Of a DNA stretch of 64,000 nt, positions 40,285 through 48,447 are shown in pieces; position 1 is the first letter of the stretch, and every line of letters starts with the position of its first letter. The stretch lies in the NCBI GenBank assembly GCA_016720395.1, contig JADKKR010000001.1:186001-250000 (forward strand), given 5' to 3'. Both the position numbers and the translations under genes were made by a program. Source of the DNA: Geobacteraceae bacterium (GTDB taxonomy: Bacteria; Desulfobacterota; Desulfuromonadia; Geobacterales; Pseudopelobacteraceae). The notes below the pieces were generated by a model that was not told the DNA's origin, ran no database searches, and saw nothing but the letters and a program-made list of their open reading frames with translations.

Positions 40285-42840
40285 ATGGACAACAGTAAAA
40301 AGATTTCAAAAGCCCGAACCGGGCTTCACAGGAAAAATGTGCAACAGACCACCTCGCAAGAGGCCGCCGCTGAAACGTTCAAGGGTGACTCGGACGCGAA
40401 ACGTCTGTTACACGAACTGCAGGTGTACCAGACTGAGTTGGAGACACAGAATACAGAACTGCGGCAGGGGCAGCACGACCTGGAGCACCTGCTTGAAGAG
40501 TATACGACCCTGTTTGAATGTGCCTCGGTTGGTTATGTAACACTTGACCGGGACGGGCATATCCTCAAGATCAACCTTGCCGGTGCCGACCTGGTCGGCA
40601 TGGTTCGGTCACGTGTCAACAACCTGCTTTTCAGACAATTTGTTGCCGAAGTCGATCACTCTCTGCTCACAAATTTTCTGGAAAATGTTTTCAGTGCACA
40701 CTCCGGAAAAATCACCTGTGAAGTGAGGCTGCTGCAGGCGGGGAAGCCGATAAAGTTTGTGCAGTTGGAGTCTATGCCGAAAGCCTCAAACCAGGAGAAT
40801 CTGGTTGCGATGACCGACGTCACAGGGCTTAGGCTTGATGAGCAGAAGTTCAGGATTGTGGCCGACAATACCTATGACTGGGAGTTTTGGATCGAACCGG
40901 GCGGCAGGTTTCTTTACAACTCGCCGGCCTGCATGAGAATCACCGGCTATGATCCGGCCCTGTTTCTGACGGAATCCGAACTGCTTGACCGGATAATCCA
41001 CCCGGACGACAAGGATGTTTTTGCTCATCACAAGCATGCGGCTGCAACTGCAGGCAAGGTGGATGAAATCGATTTCCGTATCATCCGGGCCGATGGCGAA
41101 ATCCGCTGTATTGCACACGGATGCCAACCGGTCTATGACCGTAAGGGTAACTTTCTGGGCGTCAGAGGGAGCAACCGCGACATAACCCGGCGCAAACTTG
41201 CAGAGTTGATCATGCAGGCACGCCTGAGAATAAGCGATTATATGTTCGGCCGTTCGATTGAGGAATTGCTGACAAAAGTTCTGGATGAAGCGGAGGATCT
41301 GACCAACAGCAAGATCGGATTCTTTCATTTTCTGGATACTGATCAGGAAACCCTGTCACTGCAGGCATGGTCAAGCCGGACGCTGTCGTCCATATGCTCG
41401 GCCGAAGGCAAGGGGCACCTCTATCCACTTGAGAAAGCCGGGGTGTGGTGTGACGGTATCCGTGAGAAAAGGCCGGTAATTCACAACAATTATGAATCGC
41501 TGCCGAACCGGAAGGGAATGCCGGAAGGGCACGCCCCGGTATTTCGGGAGCTTGTGGTGCCCATATTCCGCAACAACCTGATCGTTGCGGTATTAGGTGT
41601 CGGGAACAAGGCGGTTGATTACACTGATCAGGATGTCGAGACCTTACAGCAGCTGACAAATATTGCCTGGGACATTATTGAACGCAAGCAGATGGAACTG
41701 ACCCTCAAGGAAAGCGAGCACCGTTTCCGGTCCCTGTATGAGAACCTCAATGAAGGCGTTGCCCTGCATACCTTCATATACAACGAAGAGAATGAAATCA
41801 TTGATTACCGGATCGTGGCGGTTAACAAGGCCTATGAGACGATACTCGGAGTCGATAAAAGCACGGTGCTTGGCAAAAGCAGCTGTGAAGCATACGGTGC
41901 GGTTACCCCTCCCTACCTGAAGGAGTTCAGTTCGGTCATAGATTCGCGTACCGGTCTCATTTTCGAGACCTATTTCCCGCCCATGCAGAAGCATTTCCAC
42001 ATCTCCGTCATCCCCTGGGAGAAAAACGGATTTGCTACGATTTTCTTTGATATAACACAACAGAAAAGTTACGAACATCAGCTCAAGCAGCTCAACCTCT
42101 CTCTGGAGGAGCGCATTACCCAGGCCGTTGATGACATGCGCCAGAAGGACCAGATGCTGATCATGCAGGAGCGGCGGGCAATTATGGGAGAGATGATAAA
42201 CAATATCGCACACCAGTGGCGACAGCCGCTGAACGTGCTTGGCCTTTATCTGCAGGATCTGACATACGCCTTCGACTCGCAGGAATTCGACAGGCAGTAT
42301 CTTGACACCAGCATCGACAACTCCATGCGCCTGATAGAGCATATGTCACAGACCATCGATGACTTCATGAACTTCTTCAGGTCTGACAAGAGCACGTCCC
42401 TGTTCAGTGTCAACCGGGTTATCACCCGAACGCTCTCCCTCATAGAAAAAAGCCTTCTGGTCCAGCAGATAAAAATCGATTTCCAGGCCGATGACGATCT
42501 GTTCATTAACGGTTATCCCAACGAATACGCCCAGGCGATCCTCAATATACTTGTCAATGCCCGTGACGCTCTGGTTGAAGCTCCTGTGGATAATGCGCTT
42601 ATTTCGATACGGTCGTTTGCGGAAGGAGGCAAAACGGTCGTAACGGTCACCGACAACGCAGGCGGCATTGCCGATGATATCATCGGCAGATTGTTCGATC
42701 CCTATTTTACGACCAAGGGTCCGGACAAGGGCACGGGGATCGGCCTTTTCATGTCGATGACCATCATTGAGAAAAACATGGGCGGGAGTTTGACGGTGCG
42801 CAATACCGGGAGAGGTGCCGAGTTCAGGATCGAGGTGTGA
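40285..42840 (+). CDS. PAS-PAS-GAF-PAS sensor histidine kinase
   Basis: This 851-residue kinase has no membrane segment. In order it has an N-terminal basic and coiled region, PAS (about 75-180), PAS/PAC (about 190-300, with NSPACMRITGYDP and IHPDDKD), GAF (about 315-465), a third PAS (about 480-595), a coiled linker, and a kinase core with phosphoacceptor His643 in HQWRQPL. The ATPase domain has NILVNARDAL, DNAGGI and GTGIGLFMS. A cytoplasmic ligand or redox signal is likely. No response regulator lies next to it. The start is uncertain: the ATG at 40285 has a weak GAGAG site and a GTG at 40258 is in frame. Confidence 0.88.
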   Translation: MDNSKKISKARTGLHRKNVQQTTSQEAAAETFKGDSDAKRLLHELQVYQTELETQNTELRQGQHDLEHLLEEYTTLFECASVGYVTLDRDGHILKINLAGADLVGMVRSRVNNLLFRQFVAEVDHSLLTNFLENVFSAHSGKITCEVRLLQAGKPIKFVQLESMPKASNQENLVAMTDVTGLRLDEQKFRIVADNTYDWEFWIEPGGRFLYNSPACMRITGYDPALFLTESELLDRIIHPDDKDVFAHHKHAAATAGKVDEIDFRIIRADGEIRCIAHGCQPVYDRKGNFLGVRGSNRDITRRKLAELIMQARLRISDYMFGRSIEELLTKVLDEAEDLTNSKIGFFHFLDTDQETLSLQAWSSRTLSSICSAEGKGHLYPLEKAGVWCDGIREKRPVIHNNYESLPNRKGMPEGHAPVFRELVVPIFRNNLIVAVLGVGNKAVDYTDQDVETLQQLTNIAWDIIERKQMELTLKESEHRFRSLYENLNEGVALHTFIYNEENEIIDYRIVAVNKAYETILGVDKSTVLGKSSCEAYGAVTPPYLKEFSSVIDSRTGLIFETYFPPMQKHFHISVIPWEKNGFATIFFDITQQKSYEHQLKQLNLSLEERITQAVDDMRQKDQMLIMQERRAIMGEMINNIAHQWRQPLNVLGLYLQDLTYAFDSQEFDRQYLDTSIDNSMRLIEHMSQTIDDFMNFFRSDKSTSLFSVNRVITRTLSLIEKSLLVQQIKIDFQADDDLFINGYPNEYAQAILNILVNARDALVEAPVDNALISIRSFAEGGKTVVTVTDNAGGIADDIIGRLFDPYFTTKGPDKGTGIGLFMSMTIIEKNMGGSLTVRNTGRGAEFRIEV

Positions 42841-43278
42841 TGCAGCGTGCTTCTCCATGAACCGTCTGATCATCGATGTCCTTGACAGTTCCCGCACTGC
42901 CGGCCAGGCGGCCCGATGCATTTCCGGCTTGTGGCCCGCAACCGGTTATGCCCGTTTTCCACTGAGGGCCCCCTCCGTCACCCTTTTCAGATTACGACCG
43001 CACCAGCCCCGGGAACATCCCCGGGAAAAAAGCCACCGCAGGGCGCATGCCGTGATCAACCTTTCCGGTTGACTGCACGGTGAAAAACGTTGTATTAAAA
43101 CCGCGTGATTTTAAGAAGATACAACGGGGAAAGAGATGGTTGCTGCTCTGGATGTTGTGACGCGGCACCAAAGCCGCTCCCGTCAGCCCTGGCCTGAGCG
43201 GCGGCTTTCTGGATGGCACAGCCATGCTGAAAGGCACACCGGATTCGTTAACCAGCTCGCATCTTGATGGAGGGATTC
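42841..43278. other. Intergenic region with hairpins
   Basis: These 438 bases hold no supported gene. A hairpin CCGTG-ATCAACC/GGTTGACTG-CACGG lies at about 43050-43080. A second, AAAGCCGCTC paired with GAGCGGCGGCTTT (about 43173-43210), has a short T run and may end the histidine kinase transcript. The reading frame that runs on from the kinase region is not conserved-looking. Confidence 0.4.
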
Positions 43279-43770
43279 ATGAATACACCGACTGCACAGA
43301 AACAACAACCGCATGATCAGTCAGCCGCCGGACCGGTCAATGTCGATACTCATACGGAGGGTCCGGACATTCCGGAAGGCATGTCAAAGCTGATGTATGC
43401 CGCAAAGTACGGCCTGCTCACGCCGCTGCGGGAACAGCTGCTGACATCAGGGCTGGACGTGAACGCCCGGGACGAATACGACGATACTGCGTTGATTGTC
43501 GCGGCGAGAAATGGCCGGACCGGGATAGTTAAAGAACTGTTGCAGGCACCGGGAATAGAGGTCAACGCCAGGCGGCCGCTTGGCAAGACAGCCTTGATGC
43601 ACGCAGCGAAAAACGGCAAAACCGAGATGGTGAAGCAGCTCCTGAGCATGCCGGGGATAGACCTGCATGTCATCGATAAATATGGCAGGAGTGCGCTGAT
43701 GTATGCCGAGGAAGAGTCACACACCGAAATAGCACAGATGCTCCGGGATGCGCTTTCAGCACCCCGCTGA
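43279..43770 (+). CDS. Ankyrin-repeat protein
   Basis: This 163-residue protein has a disordered N-terminus (about 1-35) and then four ankyrin-type repeats: MSKLMYAAKYGLLTPLREQL, DEYDDTALIVAARNGRTGIV, LGKTALMHAAKNGKTEMVKQ and DKYGRSALMYAEEESHTEIA. Such repeats bind other proteins. There is no signal peptide, so it is likely cytoplasmic. GGAGGG precedes the ATG at 43279. It converges on the phosphofructokinase gene with no gap, so the two transcripts probably overlap. Confidence 0.88.
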   Translation: MNTPTAQKQQPHDQSAAGPVNVDTHTEGPDIPEGMSKLMYAAKYGLLTPLREQLLTSGLDVNARDEYDDTALIVAARNGRTGIVKELLQAPGIEVNARRPLGKTALMHAAKNGKTEMVKQLLSMPGIDLHVIDKYGRSALMYAEEESHTEIAQMLRDALSAPR

Positions 43771-45531
43771 CTACTCTCTCTCCTGAGCGGTGGAAAATCT
43801 GAAGTCCAGCGAGCTGTATTGCCTGTTGAGTGCGACTGTTTTCGGCAGCTGCCGCGAGGTCGGTCCCCACAGCTGAACAGGTCCGGGAGAGCTGGAAAGG
43901 TCACTCTCCGCCCAGAGCTTTCTTCTGGACTCGAAGTAGATAAACGCAGGAGAGTCCAGCTTGACCAGGGCCTTTTCAATGACCTGTGCAGGTTTCCCCT
44001 TACGTATTTCAATATCCAGCAGACTGGCAATCGGTATTCCCAGAGGCCGGGCGCCCTTATCCAGGTCTGACAGGCTGGCCATATATCCGGTACGGCCATC
44101 CAGGATCAACGAACCCGCAGTAGCCCCCAGATTATAGGTGTAGGACGAATCGAAGACGGTCGAAGCACCGCAACGGGCCTCATAACCGAAAAAGTGATTT
44201 AAGGACTCAAATTTCACATTTTCATCCAACTCACTGATTCTCGCCTTTACCGCACTGCTTAACATCGTCTCGGTTTCAATCTGTGAAACAGGCAGGTTCC
44301 CGTGTTCGTCACGGTCGGCCATGAGCTTGTATTTTATGGGATCGGGCAGGGATTCCAGCAGTTCTCCGTGGCTCTGGGTCAATTTTGAATACATGAGCAG
44401 CAGTTGTTCCCTGATATTCATGCCGCTCAGTTCATCTTTGAACTGAGCCATCTTATCGTTCAAATCATCGATCATGGTTGTAAAGCCGGGGATAAACTCG
44501 ATCAATCCTTCCGGCACGAGGACGACACCATAGTTCAGGCCTTTTTTGGCGCGCTCGATTATAGTGCCGGCGATGGAATCCACGATTTCGGACAGGGTAA
44601 TATCGCACTCCCGAACCTCTTCGGAGATCAGCGCAATGGTCGGATGCGTCTGCAAGGCAACTTCCAGAGTCACATGCGAGGCAGACCGTCCCATCAGGCG
44701 GACAAAGTGCCAATACTTCAGGGAGGATCCGGTATCACGCAGCAGGTTGCCCACTTTCTCGGCATAAATCTTGGTAGCGGTATCAAACCCGAATGAAATC
44801 GGCAGTTCATCTCCCAGCTGCAGGTCACCGTCAATCGTTTTCGGCACACCGATTACCTGGACACCGCTGCCATCCTCCTTTACATCGGAAAACAGCTTTT
44901 CTGCCAGCAATGCGGCATTGGTGTTGGAATCATCTCCGCCGATAATGACGATGGCGTCAATGGCATGTTCCCGGCAGACGGTTCTCACCTTGTCTATGTC
45001 TTCAGGCTTTTCAATCTTTGTCCTGTCAGTACCCATGAAATGAAATCCACCGGTATTCCTGATCTGCAGGATATGAACCCCGGTTATCTCAAACATGTTC
45101 CCCTTCAGCAGGCCTTTCGGGCCGGCCTTGATCCCCAGCAGGGTGTTTTCAGGGCCCAGGATCTGCTTGAGGCCCGCCACCACATTATGTCCTCCGGCTG
45201 CAGGACCGCCGGAAAAAAGCACGGCGACCCTTTTACCGGATACCTGTGCCGTCATGGTATCCCCGGCTGCCAGGATACTGTTCCTGGATGCTGCGATAGA
45301 ATTCGGGAACGAATCGGCTATCTCACCGGAAGGCTCGAGAACTCTTGTCCCCGCTCTGAAGGTAATCGGCGCCAGGCTGCCCGACTGTGTAAAAGCATCG
45401 CAGACAGGCACATCCATGGCTCTGATAGCGGTCTCAAAGAGTGAATGGCCATTTTCCATCCTCTTGAGGGAGTCACCCAGGGTAGCGTTGACTGCATTTT
45501 CCACATGCAAGCTGTCGGTCAATTTATTCAT
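43771..45531 (-). CDS. pfp: Pyrophosphate-dependent 6-phosphofructokinase
   Basis: This 586-residue enzyme reversibly phosphorylates fructose 6-phosphate with pyrophosphate. It belongs to the long PPi-PFK group: FSGGPAAGGHNVV, IIGGDDSNTNAALLAE (Asp instead of the Gly that favours ATP), the catalytic PKTIDGDL, and the sugar-phosphate-binding MGRSASHVTLEVAL and GYEARCGASTVFDS. Use of PPi makes the step work in both glycolysis and gluconeogenesis, apt for growth on acetate. AAAGG lies before the ATG. Confidence 0.92.
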   Translation of the reverse strand: MNKLTDSLHVENAVNATLGDSLKRMENGHSLFETAIRAMDVPVCDAFTQSGSLAPITFRAGTRVLEPSGEIADSFPNSIAASRNSILAAGDTMTAQVSGKRVAVLFSGGPAAGGHNVVAGLKQILGPENTLLGIKAGPKGLLKGNMFEITGVHILQIRNTGGFHFMGTDRTKIEKPEDIDKVRTVCREHAIDAIVIIGGDDSNTNAALLAEKLFSDVKEDGSGVQVIGVPKTIDGDLQLGDELPISFGFDTATKIYAEKVGNLLRDTGSSLKYWHFVRLMGRSASHVTLEVALQTHPTIALISEEVRECDITLSEIVDSIAGTIIERAKKGLNYGVVLVPEGLIEFIPGFTTMIDDLNDKMAQFKDELSGMNIREQLLLMYSKLTQSHGELLESLPDPIKYKLMADRDEHGNLPVSQIETETMLSSAVKARISELDENVKFESLNHFFGYEARCGASTVFDSSYTYNLGATAGSLILDGRTGYMASLSDLDKGARPLGIPIASLLDIEIRKGKPAQVIEKALVKLDSPAFIYFESRRKLWAESDLSSSPGPVQLWGPTSRQLPKTVALNRQYSSLDFRFSTAQERE

Positions 45532-46142
45532 TTTCTGAGCCTTTCCCTACCGAGTGAAATACCGAGCATTGTTCTGTATCAGGGGTTATGCAAGGAGAGT
45601 CAACATGCGTATCACGCACGTTCAATGTGAGCTGTCGAACAGACCGCCTATTCAGCCCGTCAACCCAGCGATACACCATGTAACGAAATATAATGATTGT
45701 GTTTATTGCGGTCCCGCATCTCCCGGGATTCGAGCGGTCAATTCTAAGGACGGCACCGCTGAAACTCAAGGATAAAATATCATTCCCGCTATAAACTTTC
45801 CCAAGGAGACCATTTTCTCATCATAACTCCTTTACTCCCGGCCATTTCCCCTTCCCCCGCTAATTTTCAAAACATTCACCAACCCGCCATATTGATGTAA
45901 CCTTACCATGCTAGGATGCCCTCCAAATACACGTGGAGGGATTATGAGCGACAAGTCGGCAAGGCTTCGGGATTTTGCCCGCCAGCGCCTGCTACGTTTA
46001 TTTATCACGACCGGTTACAGAATAAATCCAATAAGGCATCCTCTTCTGTAACATTTGACCGGCAGGAATATTGTTAGCCCACTATTGCAATACGTTAGAT
46101 GAGATCTATACTTACAGCTTATAACCCAATCAGGAGGATACC
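45532..46142. other. Long intergenic stretch with doubtful short genes
   Basis: These 611 bases include two short frames that have ribosome sites: 45605-45775 (56 residues, AAGGAGAG upstream) and 45944-46051 (described separately). Neither matches a family. A T/C-rich stretch lies at 45780-45870. The leftward promoter for pfp must lie at the left end. Confidence 0.35.
45944..46051 (+). CDS. Possible 35-residue peptide or gene fragment
   Basis: GTGGAGGGATT precedes an ATG that starts MSDKSARLRDFARQRLL and then RLFITTGYRINPIRHPLL. The peptide is very basic and begins like a truncated larger protein. It has a good ribosome site but no recognisable family. Confidence 0.3.
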   Translation: MSDKSARLRDFARQRLLRLFITTGYRINPIRHPLL

Positions 46143-46658
46143 ATGATTTTGTATGTCATGCGGCACGCGGAAGCGATAGAAGGAAGTGACACCCTGCAGG
46201 ATGAATGGCGTTACCTGACCGAAAAGGGGAGAAATACGGCTAAAAAGATGAGTTCGTTGATTTCAAAGAGCGGCCCAAAGTCGCGACTGACCATCACCAG
46301 CCCCCTGACCCGCGCGGTGCAGACAGCCGAGATCGCAGCAGAAAAGGCCTGCCGGAGAAATGTCCTTGTCGCGAGCACACTGCTCCTTCCGGGGGCTGAC
46401 ATCAATCAGTTGGTCACGCACCTGAAAGGCTGTACCGATGCAGGGCGTGTCATGGTCGTTGGCCATGAACCTCAACTTGGTTATGTGATTGCGAAGCTGC
46501 TTGACTGCGAAGACCGGGCTATTACCCTGAAAAAAGGTGCCTGTGTGGCATTGAAACTTGATCCGAAACATCTTGATAAACCGGCCGGATTTCTCTGGTA
46601 TCTGGCACCAAACAGAAAACACATCACGTCCATCAAAAAAGCATTTCCTCAAGGATAA
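46143..46658 (+). CDS. sixA: Phosphohistidine phosphatase SixA-like
   Basis: This 171-residue member of the histidine phosphatase superfamily carries the catalytic start YVMRHAEA, with the second phosphate-binding Arg in SPLTRAVQTAEI and the late catalytic His in VVGHEPQLG. SixA removes phosphate from histidine in phosphotransfer proteins. CAGGAGGATACC gives a strong ribosome site. A small gene of unknown function follows after 28 bases. Confidence 0.88.
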   Translation: MILYVMRHAEAIEGSDTLQDEWRYLTEKGRNTAKKMSSLISKSGPKSRLTITSPLTRAVQTAEIAAEKACRRNVLVASTLLLPGADINQLVTHLKGCTDAGRVMVVGHEPQLGYVIAKLLDCEDRAITLKKGACVALKLDPKHLDKPAGFLWYLAPNRKHITSIKKAFPQG

Positions 46659-46686
46659 AATGATGTTCAAAGGGAAGGATGCAACC

Positions 46687-46887
46687 ATGACTGTCGTGAA
46701 CAAATCAAAATATATTGAAATCGGACGCAGGATGAGGGAGATACCGCTTGAAAAACATGTGTCGAGCTACGAATGGGAAGAGCTGGTGCAAAGGTTGTGT
46801 GCATCGGGTGATGCCGGTTTGCGCGATGTCGGAGTCAAGGAACTGTATGACTTACTGAATAAACGCCCCGTAGGCGGTGGGGTGTAG
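46687..46887 (+). CDS. Small protein, unknown, downstream of sixA
   Basis: This 66-residue protein (MTVVNKSKYIEIGRRMREIP, then a helical charged stretch with YEWEELVQRLCASGDAG) has GGAAGG before the ATG at 46687; an alternative start is the ATG at 46660. It has no membrane segment and no family I recognise. It is probably co-transcribed with sixA. Confidence 0.5.
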   Translation: MTVVNKSKYIEIGRRMREIPLEKHVSSYEWEELVQRLCASGDAGLRDVGVKELYDLLNKRPVGGGV

Positions 46888-46902
46888 CAAACCTTCAAAC
46901 AA

Positions 46903-47346
46903 TCAGAACTCGTTTTGAAGCCTTCGCGGAGAGAAGCGTACCGCAATGATCCTGATACAGGCCAGCGAGAGAACCAGGGCGATGACCATTGCAACCCCCT
47001 GCCAATCCATGTCCCGGTACCAGAAGGCCATGACCTCGGTCAAAACAGTTACAATCACCGTATCAATTATATAGGTAACCTTTACCCTTCCTTCGGTAAA
47101 ATAGGCCAGAGCGGTACGAAGAACTTCTACGATTGCAAGTACGGTAAGCATATCCACAAGTATCGATTTGAACGCTGAATGAAAATCTCCGTTCAAGACC
47201 AGCCGCAGATCGTACAATGTGCATCCGACACCGGCCAGTATTGCCAGCATTATCACAAAGATCAGAAGCGATAAGAGCACGCGCGCCGAACCTTCAAAAA
47301 ATCGTGTTATTTTCAGATCAATGGTTTCTTCTCTCCACATCGGCAT
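46903..47346 (-). CDS. psiE: PsiE-family phosphate-starvation-inducible membrane protein
   Basis: This 147-residue protein has four hydrophobic segments in the PsiE arrangement: LLSLLIFVIMLAILAGVGCTLYD, then FKSILVDMLTVLAIVEVLRT, KVTYIIDTVIVTVLTEVMAFWY and VAMVIALVLSLACIRIIAVRF. In E. coli PsiE is induced by phosphate starvation, and here it lies divergently beside phoB-phoR-pst, which supports the name. Function is unknown. AGGGAGTTT precedes the ATG, and it starts nine bases after the small CxxC gene. Confidence 0.82.
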   Translation of the reverse strand: MPMWREETIDLKITRFFEGSARVLLSLLIFVIMLAILAGVGCTLYDLRLVLNGDFHSAFKSILVDMLTVLAIVEVLRTALAYFTEGRVKVTYIIDTVIVTVLTEVMAFWYRDMDWQGVAMVIALVLSLACIRIIAVRFSPRRLQNEF

Positions 47347-47355
47347 AAACTCCCT

Positions 47356-47541
47356 TCACGAACCTGAATTCGCAGCTATTGAACTGTCAATGATGACACC
47401 ATGTTTGTCCGGCAGGGTCTTTGGCCGGTGACAGGCGCCGCAATAAGTACCTTCATGCAGTTTCGTCCAAAGCACCAGATTTTCAGAATCGCACCAGTCG
47501 CAGCACCAGAAGTAATAGTCTTCGTTAAGCCGAATTTTCAT
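47356..47541 (-). CDS. Small CxxC (zinc-ribbon-like) protein
   Basis: This is a 61-residue protein with two cysteine pairs, CCDWC and CGAC, about 17 residues apart, likely holding one zinc ion. A strong GAGGAGGAAG ribosome site precedes the ATG. It is the first gene of a two-gene operon with psiE and shares its upstream region with phoB. Unknown role. Confidence 0.68.
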   Translation of the reverse strand: MKIRLNEDYYFWCCDWCDSENLVLWTKLHEGTYCGACHRPKTLPDKHGVIIDSSIAANSGS

Positions 47542-47677
47542 CGTCTTCTTCCTCCTCTCTTTTTTATCAAGTATATACGATCAGTATTACAATCAGGTTG
47601 AGGTCAGATAAAATCTTTGTGAATTCTGTTGACACACGTCCCTGCGCGGATGCAATTTCTACAAAATCTTTATACGA

Positions 47678-47695
47678 CTGCAACATAACTGTAAC
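47678..47695 (+). promoter_or_regulatory. Pho-box-like direct repeat upstream of phoB
   Basis: CTGCAACATAACTGTAAC is two 7-base half-sites (CTGCAAC, CTGTAAC) with an 11-base period, the spacing of PhoB boxes. It lies about 70 bases before phoB, in the region shared with the divergent CxxC-psiE operon. It suggests PhoB autoregulation. Confidence 0.6.
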
Positions 47696-47762
47696 AATTC
47701 TATGTTACAAAAGATCATAACGATTTATATTCACATGATATTTTATGGATCTGGAGCATGAC

Positions 47763-48446
47763 ATGAAGAACGTGCTGATCATCGAGGACGAAAAGGACCT
47801 GGCGGAACTACTGGCATTCAACCTTGAGAAGGAAGGGTATACCGCCACCTGCGTCCACGACGGCAAACAGGGCCTGGAACGGGCCGCGGCCGAACCGCCT
47901 GATCTGATCCTGCTGGACCTGATGCTGCCGGGAATGCTGGGGACCGAGGTCTGCAAGGCGCTCCGCAAGGATCCGCGCACCTCACAAATCCCGATCATCA
48001 TGATAACGGCAAAAGGCGACGAGATTGACCGTGTGGTAGGGTTTGAGGTCGGGGCCGATGATTACATCGTCAAACCGTTTTCCATGCGCGAGGTGGCCCT
48101 GCGGGTAAAAGCCGTCATGAGACGTGTCGAGCCTGACGTGCAACAGGCGGCGGCTGATATTCTTAGCATAGGTGATATCATCATCGACAAGCAGCGTCAC
48201 ACGGTTGCCAGTGCCGGTCTTGATGTCGAACTGACCAGCACCGAATTCAAACTGCTGCTCTACCTGGCTGAAAAGAAAGAGTGTGTTCAGAGTCGCGAGA
48301 AGCTGCTGCAGAATGTCTGGAGCTACAACAATGCGGGAGATACCCGGACCGTCGACACACATGTAACCCGCCTGCGCGGCAAACTGGGCACACCCGGCGA
48401 CATCATCAAGACCGTCCGCGGTTTCGGCTACAAGATCGAGGAGTAA
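47763..48446 (+). CDS. phoB: Phosphate regulon response regulator PhoB
   Basis: This 227-residue OmpR-family regulator has phosphoacceptor Asp52 (LILLDLMLPG), Thr in IMITAKG and Lys in IVKPFSMRE. The winged-helix domain (about 130-226) contains LTSTEFKLLLYLAE and ends RGFGYKIEE. The ATG at 47763 follows GGAG; an ATG 18 bases earlier is less likely. phoR begins one base after its stop codon, and the pst genes follow. Confidence 0.93.
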   Translation: MKNVLIIEDEKDLAELLAFNLEKEGYTATCVHDGKQGLERAAAEPPDLILLDLMLPGMLGTEVCKALRKDPRTSQIPIIMITAKGDEIDRVVGFEVGADDYIVKPFSMREVALRVKAVMRRVEPDVQQAAADILSIGDIIIDKQRHTVASAGLDVELTSTEFKLLLYLAEKKECVQSREKLLQNVWSYNNAGDTRTVDTHVTRLRGKLGTPGDIIKTVRGFGYKIEE

Positions 48447-48447
48447 C

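Noticed and set aside
40038..40292. A minus-strand 84-codon frame before the histidine kinase gene
   Set aside because: It runs through the copy B repeat element and lacks a ribosome site and any family pattern.
43213..43230. Sigma-54-type promoter TGGCAC...GC before the ankyrin gene
   Set aside because: The gap between GG and GC is nine bases instead of ten.
45605..45775. A 56-residue frame with an AAGGAGAG site
   Set aside because: The site is good, but the peptide has no family likeness and the region must also hold the leftward pfp promoter. I left it as a note.
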